IMG/VR virus record: IMGVR_UViG_3300036759_000105
Coordinates: 1 to 36,480 of that record
Length of the DNA: 36,480 bases
Strand: one strand, 5' to 3'
Origin: a virus
The position numbers and the translations under genes were made by a program. This document shows positions 12,309-20,894 of the stretch, one piece after another. The notes under the pieces were generated by a model. The model searched no databases. It saw only the letters and a list, made by a program, of their open reading frames with translations, and had not been told where the DNA came from. The stretch's first letter is position 1; each line of letters opens with the position of its first letter.

Positions 12309-15263
12309 GTGGCAGTTGACGATCCGCCGACCGCGTCGTATCTGTGCGAGCTCCAGACGGAGATGTACGACAGGTATCGCCGCGACGACGTGCAGATCGA
12401 CACCACACGCGCCCAGCGCGAGATGCGCATCCCGGCGATGATGGGCGCCGACGAGAAGTTTTCGCTGGTCAACGTGGATCCGCGCGACCCCGACGTCTCC
12501 GAGGAAGGTTTTCAGCAGACGGCCATGCTCACGCTCGAGCGGCCCAAGCTGCACCTCGACGGGGGCGAGTCGGACACGGCCCAGACGGCGGCCTCGCAGC
12601 GCGAGCACTGGACCGAAGAGTGCCTGTGGACGTGCGGCGCAAGAACGCCGGGCATGGACACCATGACGTTCATCACCGACGCGGCGCTGAACGATGGTGG
12701 CGCGTGGAGCAAGATCCTGTTCCTGCCCGACGCGTGGGACAAGCGCTACGCGTATCCAGCGCCCAACCCTGGCGAGTCGTACGAGGCCTGGCAGCACTAC
12801 GACAAGGCCACCGAGGACCTCAAAAAGACCTGCGGCCCGCCGTTTACCTGGGAGTTCGTTGACCCGCGCACGGTCTACCCGGACACCATGGGCGGCCGCG
12901 TGTGCGAGGTGCTCGAGGTCACCGACCGACCGGTCAGGACCACCTTCCGCCGCTACCGGTTAGGACTGGACGGTGACGGCAATATCGTGCCCGAGGAGAT
13001 GGGCCAGCCGCAAGCGTCCAACGCGTGGGGCGCCAACCAGCGGCCGATCCTGCCGACGAGCGTGACGATGATCGAGCACTGGGACGAGACATGGTGTTTT
13101 CCAGCCAACACGCGCGTCGAGTCAGACAGCGATCTCGTCGGGGCCCACAAACGCTGGTACGAGGGGGAACTCGCGACCATCCGCACCGCCCGCGGATACG
13201 AGTTGTCCGGTACCCCGAATCACCCGGTAATGACCGAGCGTGGATGGGTCCCGCTGGGTCAACTCAAACAGGGCGACCGCGTAGTCAGCCGCACGTTCCG
13301 TGAGCAGGCCTCGCCGCGGTATCCACACCCACAGGACCGTCAGGCCCCAATTGGTCAGGTATTTGGTCTTCTTGACCGCCTGGGCGTGCGCCAGGGGCGA
13401 ATGGGGTCCGTGCAGGATTTCCACGGCGACGGGCAGGATCGCCGCGTCGATGTTGTACGAACCGAACGCCTTCTGTGGGATCGGATCAAGACCTCGCTCG
13501 CGCAGCCAGTTCACGATTTCGCGCTCGCCCCGCCCAATCATGACCAGCGACTGCTCGTTGGTGCGGGCCTGTCGTTCGAGATGCGCGGCGGATCGCGGCT
13601 TGCCACGGATCGCGGCGTGCCCCTTCTCGGCAGCCGCGGCCAGGACCGCGCGTTGCTCGGGGGTCATGCGTTCCCACCGGATGCGCGCCGCTTCGAGGTT
13701 GGTGCGCGTCTGGCGTCCCGCGCGACGAATGACCGCGTTGATGTTGCGCGTGTTGTGGCCCAGCTCGGTGGCGATCTGGACCGTCGACTGAGTGAGGTCG
13801 AAATAGCGGTGCAGGACATCGACTGGGTCGATAACGCGGCCGCGCGCGTCCCACATTATGCGTCTAGCCTCGCTGGCCGAGCGCATCGGAATCCCCGCAG
13901 CTTCCAGCCGCGAACTGATGGTGCGATGCGCAACGCCCAGGTCGTTGCCGATCTGGACGCAGGACTGACGGAGTTCGACATAGCGATGGACGATGTCGTC
14001 CATGTCGAGCGGAAGCAGTGGGCGGGGCACGTTTTTAACCTTGAGAGTATAGGTCACACGTACAGCGCCAACGGCATTATTGTGCACAACTGCTCGTGGT
14101 GCGTCTCGGGCCAGAACTACAAGAGCGAGCCGACCGGCCAGGTCGTCAAGCAGTTCAAGCACAACTACGGTTTTCTGCCCTACGACTTCGCGCCCGGTCT
14201 GTGGATGAACTTCTGGCGCAACAGAAAAGTCGGCTGGGGCGTGTCGCAGACGAAACTGTGGCTGGTGCAGTACCGCCAGTACCTGCGCGCCATGCACGCG
14301 CAATATGTCGCACGAGACCTGCTCAGCCCGCTAGTGACCTACGGTGACTCGAGCGCCGCGCCGGTGATCGGCGACGACGGCAAGCCGCGTGATCGCGATC
14401 CGGGGCCGCTGCCGGGCGAGGTCATCAACCTGGGGCCCGGCCGCCAGCTGCAGCGCATCAACTACCCGGACGCGACCACGCTTGAAAAGCACATGTCGCT
14501 GATCGACCAGGCCATTCGCGAGCTCGAGTCGCCGCGGGTCACCACGCTCTCAGGCATGGAGGGCGCCGGCTTCGCCATCTCGCAGGTGCTCAGCTACCAG
14601 CGCGTGCGCGTCGGACCGATCGTCAACAACATCCAGAGTCTGCTCAAGCGTCAGACCGAGAAGCTGTGGGACCTGGCGCAGAACAAGGTCCAGGAAAAGA
14701 TCTGGGTCGGCTACACCGGTCAATCCACCAAGACCGGCAGCGGCTACATCGGCCTGGGCCCTGAGGACTTCGCGCGGCCGGTCCGCATCGAGTGGGACGT
14801 CAAGCAGGAATTGCCGACCGACGACCTGATCAAGGCGCGCTACGCGCACGAGCGCTTGCAGGCCGGCACGTGGGGTAGCGACGAGGCGATCGACTATCTG
14901 GGCGACAACCCAGATGAGATCCGCCGCTCCAAGGCCCGCGATCGCATCCGCCAGTCGCCGGAGTACCAGAAGTGGCTGGATCAGCAAGTGTTTCAGTTCG
15001 CGGGTCGCGGCGACATCCTCGGCGTCGCCGCGCAGGCGCAGGCGATGGCAGCCCAGGGCCAACTGCCGGGAGCTGCGCCTGGAACACCGGGTGGTATGGC
15101 AACGCCAGCACCGGGTGTTTTTGAAGGGGGCGCGGCCGGCGCAGGGGGCGTGCCGGATTTAGCCGCGTTGGCGACGGCGCCGAATGGAGCCGGCGCACTA
15201 CCACCACCTGGTCAGCAGGTGATGCAGGGCGCCGCGGCGAACGTCGGCGCACCGGGTGGATAA
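12309..15263 (+). CDS. Portal protein precursor containing an intein, 984 aa
   Basis: Portal proteins form the ring through which DNA enters and leaves the head. The position after terminase, the long acidic and helical N-terminal part and the Pro/Gly/Ala-rich tail fit a portal of about 652 residues after removal of an intein. Residues 263-594 are the intein. The exteins flank it as EHWDETW and CSWCVSGQNYK. The C-terminal extein has portal-like stretches (MEGAGFAISQVLSYQRVRVG, then IVNNIQSLLKRQTEKLWDLA). The GTG start at 12309 has no clear Shine-Dalgarno site; GTGAAAC direct repeats lie just upstream. Identification as portal is by order and length, not by an exact motif. Confidence 0.8.
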   Translation: MAVDDPPTASYLCELQTEMYDRYRRDDVQIDTTRAQREMRIPAMMGADEKFSLVNVDPRDPDVSEEGFQQTAMLTLERPKLHLDGGESDTAQTAASQREHWTEECLWTCGARTPGMDTMTFITDAALNDGGAWSKILFLPDAWDKRYAYPAPNPGESYEAWQHYDKATEDLKKTCGPPFTWEFVDPRTVYPDTMGGRVCEVLEVTDRPVRTTFRRYRLGLDGDGNIVPEEMGQPQASNAWGANQRPILPTSVTMIEHWDETWCFPANTRVESDSDLVGAHKRWYEGELATIRTARGYELSGTPNHPVMTERGWVPLGQLKQGDRVVSRTFREQASPRYPHPQDRQAPIGQVFGLLDRLGVRQGRMGSVQDFHGDGQDRRVDVVRTERLLWDRIKTSLAQPVHDFALAPPNHDQRLLVGAGLSFEMRGGSRLATDRGVPLLGSRGQDRALLGGHAFPPDARRFEVGARLASRATNDRVDVARVVAQLGGDLDRRLSEVEIAVQDIDWVDNAAARVPHYASSLAGRAHRNPRSFQPRTDGAMRNAQVVADLDAGLTEFDIAMDDVVHVERKQWAGHVFNLESIGHTYSANGIIVHNCSWCVSGQNYKSEPTGQVVKQFKHNYGFLPYDFAPGLWMNFWRNRKVGWGVSQTKLWLVQYRQYLRAMHAQYVARDLLSPLVTYGDSSAAPVIGDDGKPRDRDPGPLPGEVINLGPGRQLQRINYPDATTLEKHMSLIDQAIRELESPRVTTLSGMEGAGFAISQVLSYQRVRVGPIVNNIQSLLKRQTEKLWDLAQNKVQEKIWVGYTGQSTKTGSGYIGLGPEDFARPVRIEWDVKQELPTDDLIKARYAHERLQAGTWGSDEAIDYLGDNPDEIRRSKARDRIRQSPEYQKWLDQQVFQFAGRGDILGVAAQAQAMAAQGQLPGAAPGTPGGMATPAPGVFEGGAAGAGGVPDLAALATAPNGAGALPPPGQQVMQGAAANVGAPGG
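13095..14090 (+). other. Intein (332 aa) within the portal gene
   Basis: The intein starts with Cys (TGT at 13095) in CFPANTRV (block A). Block B is GTPNHPVMTERGWVPLGQL, with the T-x-x-H splice helper. The end reads HVFNLESIGHTYSANGII followed by VHN and then Cys+1 at 14091, so blocks F and G, the terminal His-Asn and the +1 nucleophile are all intact. The splicing Hint parts cover about the first 65 and last 35 residues. The ~230 residues between have no endonuclease motif in this strand; they are the reverse complement of a nuclease gene on the other strand. There is no stop in the 996 sense bases, so cis-splicing should work. Confidence 0.9.
13122..14030 (-). CDS. Antisense homing endonuclease nested in the intein: HTH repeats plus Vsr/PD-(D/E)XK-like nuclease, 302 aa
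   Basis: The protein has two related HTH units, RYVELRQSCVQIGNDLGVAH and RYFDLTQSTVQIATELGHNT, each followed by an AG and basic segment. Then comes a nuclease domain: GEREIVNWLRERGL, PIPQKAFGSYNIDAAILPV, AVEILHGPHSP, and a final KTKYLTNWGLTVLWVWI. The Glu...Asp...Glu pattern fits the Vsr-like/EDxHD and DUF559 group of restriction-fold nucleases, which includes homing enzymes near inteins and introns. The GTG at 14030 has AAGG eight bases upstream; an ATG at 14003 is also possible. The homologous part ends near 13250, and the rest reads through the intein block B code. Balanced composition separates it from shadow frames. Confidence 0.85.
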   Translation of the reverse strand: MPRPLLPLDMDDIVHRYVELRQSCVQIGNDLGVAHRTISSRLEAAGIPMRSASEARRIMWDARGRVIDPVDVLHRYFDLTQSTVQIATELGHNTRNINAVIRRAGRQTRTNLEAARIRWERMTPEQRAVLAAAAEKGHAAIRGKPRSAAHLERQARTNEQSLVMIGRGEREIVNWLRERGLDPIPQKAFGSYNIDAAILPVAVEILHGPHSPLAHAQAVKKTKYLTNWGLTVLWVWIPRRGLLTERAADYAVALFELTQRDPSTLGHYRVIRGTGQLVSAGGADGREFPLVPAFVGPDEIAV

Positions 15264-15284
15264 ACACAGGAGGAGTCCAGGCGC

Positions 15285-15476
15285 ATGGCCAACAAGAGCG
15301 GCGGGTGGAAACCACCCTCGGGCGATCAGCACCCACCTTTCAAGGGCGGACAGAAGACGAGCTGCATCGGCGGCAATCACGACGCGGGCCCGATGAACAA
15401 CCACGGCGGCGGCGGCGAGGGCACCGTCCACGCCAATGCGGTGACGCGTCCGCCGAACGGCATCCGGACGAAGTGA
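15285..15476 (+). CDS. Unidentified Gly/Asn-rich protein, 63 aa
   Basis: It has AGGAGG 11 bases before the ATG. The sequence is rich in Gly, Asn, Pro and Lys with few hydrophobic residues (GGWKPPSGDQHPPFKGGQK), so it is probably disordered. Its place right after the portal, with two more very small basic genes, suggests a minor head component or packaging accessory. Function unknown. Confidence 0.55.
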   Translation: MANKSGGWKPPSGDQHPPFKGGQKTSCIGGNHDAGPMNNHGGGGEGTVHANAVTRPPNGIRTK

Positions 15477-15619
15477 TGGCCAAGGCCAAGAAGTGGACCG
15501 AGGCGAGCGATGCCGCGGCCGACAAGCGCGCCGGCATACGCCAGGGGAGCGCGAAGGACAACGCGCTTGACCGTGCGCGCGGCGTGCCGGTGCGCAAGGC
15601 AGCCAAGAAGGGCAAGTGA
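15476..15619 (+). CDS. Very small basic protein, 47 aa
   Basis: Starts at a TGATG junction with the previous gene. Lys, Arg and Ala make up much of it (MAKAKKWTEASDAAADKR, then RKAAKKGK), which suggests a helical nucleic-acid-contacting or virion-packaged peptide. No family recognised. Confidence 0.5.
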   Translation: MAKAKKWTEASDAAADKRAGIRQGSAKDNALDRARGVPVRKAAKKGK

Positions 15620-15623
15620 GCGC

Positions 15624-15806
15624 GTGGCCGAGAAATGGATCCAGGGCGCGATTCGACGGCCAGGGGCGTTCACGGCCAAGGCGAAGAAGGCCGGCATGAG
15701 CGTCTCGGAGTACGCCAACAAGGTCGGCAAGCCTGGCTCGAAAGCCAGTACCCAGACCAAACGCCAGGCGGCGCTGGCCAAGACGCTGAGCAAACTGCGG
15801 AAGTAG
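15624..15806 (+). CDS. Small basic phage protein, 60 aa
   Basis: A GTG at 15624 opens AEKWIQGAIRRPGAFTAKAK, then a helix ending in lysines. The WIQ-x-AI-x-x-PGAF/L motif at the front of a short Lys-rich protein is a recurring phage and metagenomic pattern of unknown role, normally near head genes. This one ends just before the transglycosylase gene, on a TAG followed closely by the next GTG. Confidence 0.6.
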   Translation: MAEKWIQGAIRRPGAFTAKAKKAGMSVSEYANKVGKPGSKASTQTKRQAALAKTLSKLRK

Positions 15807-15807
15807 C

Positions 15808-16848
15808 GTGCCGCCGCAGACGGACACCGAGGCGCTGAGAAACTCGCTCACCCGCGAGGTGACCAACGACGCGTACGCCATCTCGAGCCAGATCTTCAAG
15901 GGCCAGGAGCCCGACGTGGCGCGCGTCAGCAACGAGCAGGTCGACGCGCGCTACCGCCAGGCGTTTTCGACCAATGACCGCAGCTATCTGCAGCAAGAGG
16001 CGGTGCGCGACCCGGTGCAGTTCATGGCGAGCATGCAGCGCTTGGGCGTGACGATGCCGGCCGGCCAGGAGATCACGCCCGATCCGAAGCTGCCCAAGGA
16101 TGCCAAGGCCAACGTGCCACTGCCGAAGCCGCCGGAGTCGGCGACGCAGACGACGTACGACCAGCTGCAGCAGGTACCAGCCCCTGCTCCGGTGGTCCCA
16201 CTCCCCCAACCGGCGCCAGCGGTGGCCATGCCCCCACCGGTGGCGCCCGGTGGACCTCCACCGCTCGCCGCGCCGCCGGTCGCCATGCCGCCACCGCCGG
16301 GCGTGATCCCCGCGATGGCGGAGGGCGGCGTGGTGACGCAGCCGACCGTGGCGCTCATCGGCGAGCAGGGGCCCGAAGCCGTGGTACCGCTCGCGCCAAC
16401 GCCGACCCCACAGGAATCGCTCGAGCGCATCGGCGGCACGATCGCCAATCCGAGCTCGATCGCGCCCCAGGGCACCGAGATCCAGCAGTACATCGAGCAA
16501 TCCGCGCGCGCCCGCGGCATCGACCCCGTGACGGCCCTGTCGGTGGCCTACAACGAGGGTGGGTTGACCAACCCCGCCGCACGCGGCACGTTCAAGACGG
16601 GCTCGTCCTGGTGGCCGTTCCAGTTGCATTACGGCGGACCCGGTTACGAGCAGTACGGCACGACCGCGGGCATGGGCAACGAGTTCACGGCGCAGACCGG
16701 CTACCAGCCGGGCGACCCCGCGGCGTGGCGCGCCAGCGTCGACTTTGCGCTGGACCAGGCGCTCAAGCGAGGCTGGTATCCCGGTTGGTACGGCTCCGTG
16801 CCGGCGCACGTCAGTCAGTGGCAGGGCCTGCCCGGCCGAGCCGCGTAG
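15808..16848 (+). CDS. Virion-associated lysozyme-like transglycosylase, 346 aa
   Basis: Residues 1-95 are a charged helical segment, then a long Pro-rich linker. A stretch reading GGVVTQPTVALIGEQGPEAV followed by VPL lies about residues 180-205; that motif is common near the end of tape measure proteins. The last ~115 residues (SARARGIDPVTALSVAYNEG, then SSWWPFQLHYGG and GDPAAWRASVDFALDQALK) form a lysozyme-like fold with the Glu of YNEGG as likely catalyst. It would cut peptidoglycan so that the genome can enter the cell. It is followed by the larger ejection protein. GTG start at 15808. Confidence 0.75.
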   Translation: MPPQTDTEALRNSLTREVTNDAYAISSQIFKGQEPDVARVSNEQVDARYRQAFSTNDRSYLQQEAVRDPVQFMASMQRLGVTMPAGQEITPDPKLPKDAKANVPLPKPPESATQTTYDQLQQVPAPAPVVPLPQPAPAVAMPPPVAPGGPPPLAAPPVAMPPPPGVIPAMAEGGVVTQPTVALIGEQGPEAVVPLAPTPTPQESLERIGGTIANPSSIAPQGTEIQQYIEQSARARGIDPVTALSVAYNEGGLTNPAARGTFKTGSSWWPFQLHYGGPGYEQYGTTAGMGNEFTAQTGYQPGDPAAWRASVDFALDQALKRGWYPGWYGSVPAHVSQWQGLPGRAA

Positions 16849-16856
16849 CTAGATAG

Positions 16857-19800
16857 ATGCCGTTTCTGCTGCTGGACGACGCGACCGACGAGGCCACGCG
16901 GCGCCTGCGCGAGTTCGGCCAGGGGTTGCTGCAGCCCATCACCACGACCATCGAACAGGCCGGCGCTACGGTCCAGCCGGGCCCGCAGGTGGTCCCGCCC
17001 GGTGCGGCGATTCCCAATGCGCAGGCGGCCACGCAGCGGCTGCAGGACTACGGCTCGAGTTTGCTCCAGCCGCTCATCCCGCAGGCGCCGACGCAGATCC
17101 AACCGACCGAAGCGGGCGGCTTGCAGGACATCCTGCCCAGACTGCAGCAGCACGGGCAGCAGGCCCTCGACCAGGCCACCCAGCAGGCCCAGCAGCTCCA
17201 GACGCAGACGCAGCAACTGCTGCAGCCACCCCAGGAGGGCCAGCTGTTCGGCCCCGGTGCCCAGAGCCAGGCGCAGCAAGCGGCTCAGGCGCAAGTCGTC
17301 CAGCCATCAGGGGGTGAAGTCACACCGGGCGGCGACCTGCGCACCTTCGCACGTCAAGTCGCGCAGCAGGCCGGCATCGACCCCGACATTTTCATCCGTC
17401 AGATCCAGCAGGAATCCGGCTTCAACCCCACGGCCAAGTCCCCCGCCGGCGCCATCGGCATCGCCCAGTTCATGCCGGCGAGCGCGGCGGGGCTGAATCT
17501 GGACCCGACCGACCCGTACGCGTCGCTCCTCGCGGCGGCGAAGGAGGACGCGCAGAAGCTGGCGCAGTATGGCGGCGACTGGGCCAAGACGCTGGCGGCG
17601 TACAACGCCGGCCCCGGCGCGGTCGAGAAGTACGGGGGCGTGCCGCCGTACGCCGAGACGCAGAGCTACGTCAAGACCATCCTGGGCGACAGGAACCCGA
17701 TCCAGGCCGTGCAGCAGGGCGCGCAACAGGCCGTCCAGGGCGCGCAGCAGGCGGTATCCAACGTGCTGCCGGCCGTCTCGCAGTTCGGCGACAAGCAGCT
17801 CACCGCGGCGGAAGCGTACGCCGCGTGCGGGCCCGCGGCCGCCGTCCGCTTCGCGCAGATGATGGGCCGCAACCCGACGCTGCAGGAAGCGATCGGACTC
17901 GCGCAGCAAGTGGGCTGGACCGTCGACCAGGGCATGGCCGGCCTGAGCTCCGAGTCGCGACTGTTCGACAAGATGAACATCCCGCACCGCATGGTCGGCG
18001 CCGACTGGTCAGCACTCGCGAAGGAAGCACAGAGTGGCAATCCCGTCACGCTGAGCACGCCCGGCCACTACTTCACCGCCGACAGCTACGACCCCAACAC
18101 GGGCGCGTTCCACGTCGGCTCGAGCGGCACCGACCTGCGGGGCGGCTCGGAGTGGATGACGCCGGCGCAGATGGAAGCGCGTATGGGCCAACTGCAGGGC
18201 GGCATGGCCGTCGACAACCCGCAGGTGCCGGGCCCGTCGCCCCTGGCGAATCCCGTGCAGGCCGCGCAACAGGGGCTCGGCAACCTGGTGCAGGGCGCGG
18301 GCCAGAAGGTCCAGCAGGGACTCCAGGACCTGACCAACTTTGCCTCACCCGTCACCGACTTCGTGGCTCGGCAGAACCAGTTCGCACGCGAGGGGCGGGC
18401 ACAGGCCGGCCTGCCCGAGGACCCGCTGCTGGCACCCGTTGACCTGAGTCGACCAGGCGCCAACTTTGGCTTCGATCCTTACCGCGACATCGTCGAGCAA
18501 GGGCTGCCGAGCATCGCCCAGGGCGTGCAAAAGGGCGACGTTGGGCAGGTGCTGGGTGGTGTGCTGCAGACTGGCCTGGGCGCGATCGGCGCCGCGGCCG
18601 GGCCGGCGGGTCCTGAGGCGCGTGCCGGGGTCGATGCCGTCGTGGCCGCGCGCGATACCGCCGCCAACCAACTTCAGACGCTCGAGCGGGTCCTCGACGA
18701 ACCCGGTATCACGGGCCAGGCGCGGGGCGAGCTCGAGGACCTGGCGACGCAGCAGCGAGGCGCCGTGGCGGATCTCGGTCAGCGCGTGCAGAACCTGCTC
18801 GGGGGCCGGCAGGGCGGGCCCGATGATGTCACACGTCAGCTAGGCGCCGCGAGCCCGATGTTCGCGGCGCGCCTCGCGGGTGGTGTCGGCGGCGGACTGC
18901 TGGGCAATGTCACCACGCCACCCGAAGCCAGCCCCTTCGAGCGCGCACTGCGGGTCGGGACACTGGCGACCGCAGGTGCCGCGGCACCTGGCCTGGCCGA
19001 TGTCGCCGCGGTTCGGAACCCGGCGATCGACCAGACGATCCTCGAAAACCTGCGCGCCGGTGGACTCAATCCCAACGTGTACCAGAGCCAGGGGCGCGGC
19101 TTGATCGGCACCGCTGTCGACCTGACCAAGCAAGGCATGCTCTCCAATCCGGTGACCAGCATCACCAACGCGATCGGCAACACCATCGAGTTGCTCCGCT
19201 CGCCGGCCGCGCTGGCGCTCGGTGGTCGACCGTCGGATGCCGCCGCGGGCATGGCCGCGGTTGGGCAGGCGATCCCCGAGGCCGGCCTGAACGCGTGGCG
19301 GGCGCTGCGGGGTGTGCAGGGTCCCACGCTTGGCGCGGGCGCCTCCACCACGCGGCCATGGGAGCCGGTGTTTCGTCTGCTGGGCGCCGCGGACATGTTC
19401 ACGCGCACGCTGGGTGAGTACCAGGGCATGGCCGAGCGCGGCTCACAGCTGCTCCGAGACGCGGGCATGCGACCGAGCGATCCGGGTGCGGCCAACTTCC
19501 TGGCGAGCCACGCGCAGGAGCTCTACGACGCCGGTACGGCGAGCGGCGGCCGGAGTGTCTTCCAAGCCGTGCGCGATGCCAGCAGTGGGTTGCCTTTCCT
19601 GGACAACATGTTCCGCAACTACGCTACCTGGAAAGAGGGCATGCTCAACTCCCCGCGCCTGCGCGACCAGGCGCTCGGTGCGCTCGCCGACTTCCAGATC
19701 CCCTTTGCGGGCGTGCCGACACGCATGGTGCAGATCGGGCTGGGTCGCCTGCCGCCGGTGACGCAGGCGACGGGTGCCGTGCGCGCCATCCGCGCGCTCA

Positions 19801-20894
19801 CACAGGGCGACATCCCCGCAGCGCAACGGGCCATCGGCGAGACTGCGCTCGAGAGCATGATCCAGGCACAGATCGCCAACGGCATTCGCGAAGGCAACAT
19901 CGTCGGTGCCGAGGACCCCGACCATCCCGGTGGCGCCATTCGGGTGGCTGGCAACTGGTACAACTTCAACGATCTCGGCGCGTACGCGCTGCCGTTCAAC
20001 ATCATGGCGAGCTTCGCGGACGCGGCGGAGAAGGCCGGCCAGGGCCAGCCGTTCGACAACGAGTGGGACCAACGCGCCGCGCAGACCCAGGCCGGTTTCA
20101 ATGCGAGCCTGAAACCGTTCATGGACGCGCTACCAGGCATGCAGCTGGTCCACATGCTGGCCGCGCTGGGTCAGGGTGGTGCGACGGGTGCGTTGCGGCA
20201 GCAGGCGCAGGACACCATGTCGCGCATCACGGCACCGGGTGCCGCTGCGTTCATCGAAAACCTGATGGACCCCGTGGCGCGCGACATCAACAAGCAAGGC
20301 GTGCAGTCGCTGTGGGAGTACCCCCAGTCGCGCTGGCCGGGCCTCGCGGAGCTGCTGCCAGCCAAGATCGACCCCACGACCGGCCAAGTGCTCGAGAAGC
20401 GACGGACAGGTCCCGGCATCCTGGTCGGTCAGGAAAACCCGGACGTCGAATCGCTCATCACCCAGGAAGCCAACCGACTCAAGAAGCAGGGCTACGACAT
20501 CAGCGCGCCGAAGGCGTATCCGCAGTCCGTCACGATCGGCGGGTCAAAGATTCCCCTCAAACCCGACCAGCAGCGCGCGGTCACCGAGATAACGGGCCAG
20601 ATGCTGGGCAACTTCGCCGATCGTCTCAACCAGCCGGCGTACCAGAACGCCTCCGATGATCAGAAGGCAAAGATGATGCAGGCCTACCTGAACGCGGCTG
20701 ATCGTGCCCGCGTCTCAGCCGCGGTGCAGGTGCTGGGGCGTGATGAGGCGCGGCGGCTTCAGGTGAAGTACCGCGACGTAGCTGGTCGCCTGGTGAACGC
20801 CGGCGTCCCGGCATCCTCGGAAGAGTTGCCCTTCAGCATGGCGAGTAGCCAGAACGTGCTGGATCAGATGCGCGGACTGGCAGGTGTCGCCTAA
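16857..20894 (+). CDS. Large internal virion (ejection) protein with SLT and C39-like domains, 1345 aa
   Basis: Domains in order: an N-terminal Gln/Ala-rich region; a soluble-lytic-transglycosylase domain at 161-280 with catalytic Glu186 in QQESGFNP, AGAIGIAQFMP and AYNAGPGAVEKYGG; a cysteine-peptidase (C39/papain-like) domain at about 318-450 with Cys324 in AACGPAAAV, His404 in TPGHYF and Asp412 in YDPNTG; then ~900 residues of Ala/Gly-rich helical sequence, with hydrophobic stretches around the middle. T7 gp16-type proteins similarly join a transglycosylase to a very long virion protein that helps build the channel across the cell envelope. Here the peptidase adds cross-link cutting. No frame break is seen. 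Confidence 0.8.
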   Translation: MPFLLLDDATDEATRRLREFGQGLLQPITTTIEQAGATVQPGPQVVPPGAAIPNAQAATQRLQDYGSSLLQPLIPQAPTQIQPTEAGGLQDILPRLQQHGQQALDQATQQAQQLQTQTQQLLQPPQEGQLFGPGAQSQAQQAAQAQVVQPSGGEVTPGGDLRTFARQVAQQAGIDPDIFIRQIQQESGFNPTAKSPAGAIGIAQFMPASAAGLNLDPTDPYASLLAAAKEDAQKLAQYGGDWAKTLAAYNAGPGAVEKYGGVPPYAETQSYVKTILGDRNPIQAVQQGAQQAVQGAQQAVSNVLPAVSQFGDKQLTAAEAYAACGPAAAVRFAQMMGRNPTLQEAIGLAQQVGWTVDQGMAGLSSESRLFDKMNIPHRMVGADWSALAKEAQSGNPVTLSTPGHYFTADSYDPNTGAFHVGSSGTDLRGGSEWMTPAQMEARMGQLQGGMAVDNPQVPGPSPLANPVQAAQQGLGNLVQGAGQKVQQGLQDLTNFASPVTDFVARQNQFAREGRAQAGLPEDPLLAPVDLSRPGANFGFDPYRDIVEQGLPSIAQGVQKGDVGQVLGGVLQTGLGAIGAAAGPAGPEARAGVDAVVAARDTAANQLQTLERVLDEPGITGQARGELEDLATQQRGAVADLGQRVQNLLGGRQGGPDDVTRQLGAASPMFAARLAGGVGGGLLGNVTTPPEASPFERALRVGTLATAGAAAPGLADVAAVRNPAIDQTILENLRAGGLNPNVYQSQGRGLIGTAVDLTKQGMLSNPVTSITNAIGNTIELLRSPAALALGGRPSDAAAGMAAVGQAIPEAGLNAWRALRGVQGPTLGAGASTTRPWEPVFRLLGAADMFTRTLGEYQGMAERGSQLLRDAGMRPSDPGAANFLASHAQELYDAGTASGGRSVFQAVRDASSGLPFLDNMFRNYATWKEGMLNSPRLRDQALGALADFQIPFAGVPTRMVQIGLGRLPPVTQATGAVRAIRALTQGDIPAAQRAIGETALESMIQAQIANGIREGNIVGAEDPDHPGGAIRVAGNWYNFNDLGAYALPFNIMASFADAAEKAGQGQPFDNEWDQRAAQTQAGFNASLKPFMDALPGMQLVHMLAALGQGGATGALRQQAQDTMSRITAPGAAAFIENLMDPVARDINKQGVQSLWEYPQSRWPGLAELLPAKIDPTTGQVLEKRRTGPGILVGQENPDVESLITQEANRLKKQGYDISAPKAYPQSVTIGGSKIPLKPDQQRAVTEITGQMLGNFADRLNQPAYQNASDDQKAKMMQAYLNAADRARVSAAVQVLGRDEARRLQVKYRDVAGRLVNAGVPASSEELPFSMASSQNVLDQMRGLAGVA

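Noticed and set aside
15670-16809. Minus-strand open frame of 379 codons
   Set aside because: Arg/Gly/His-rich low-complexity sequence opposite the transglycosylase gene; frame shadow.
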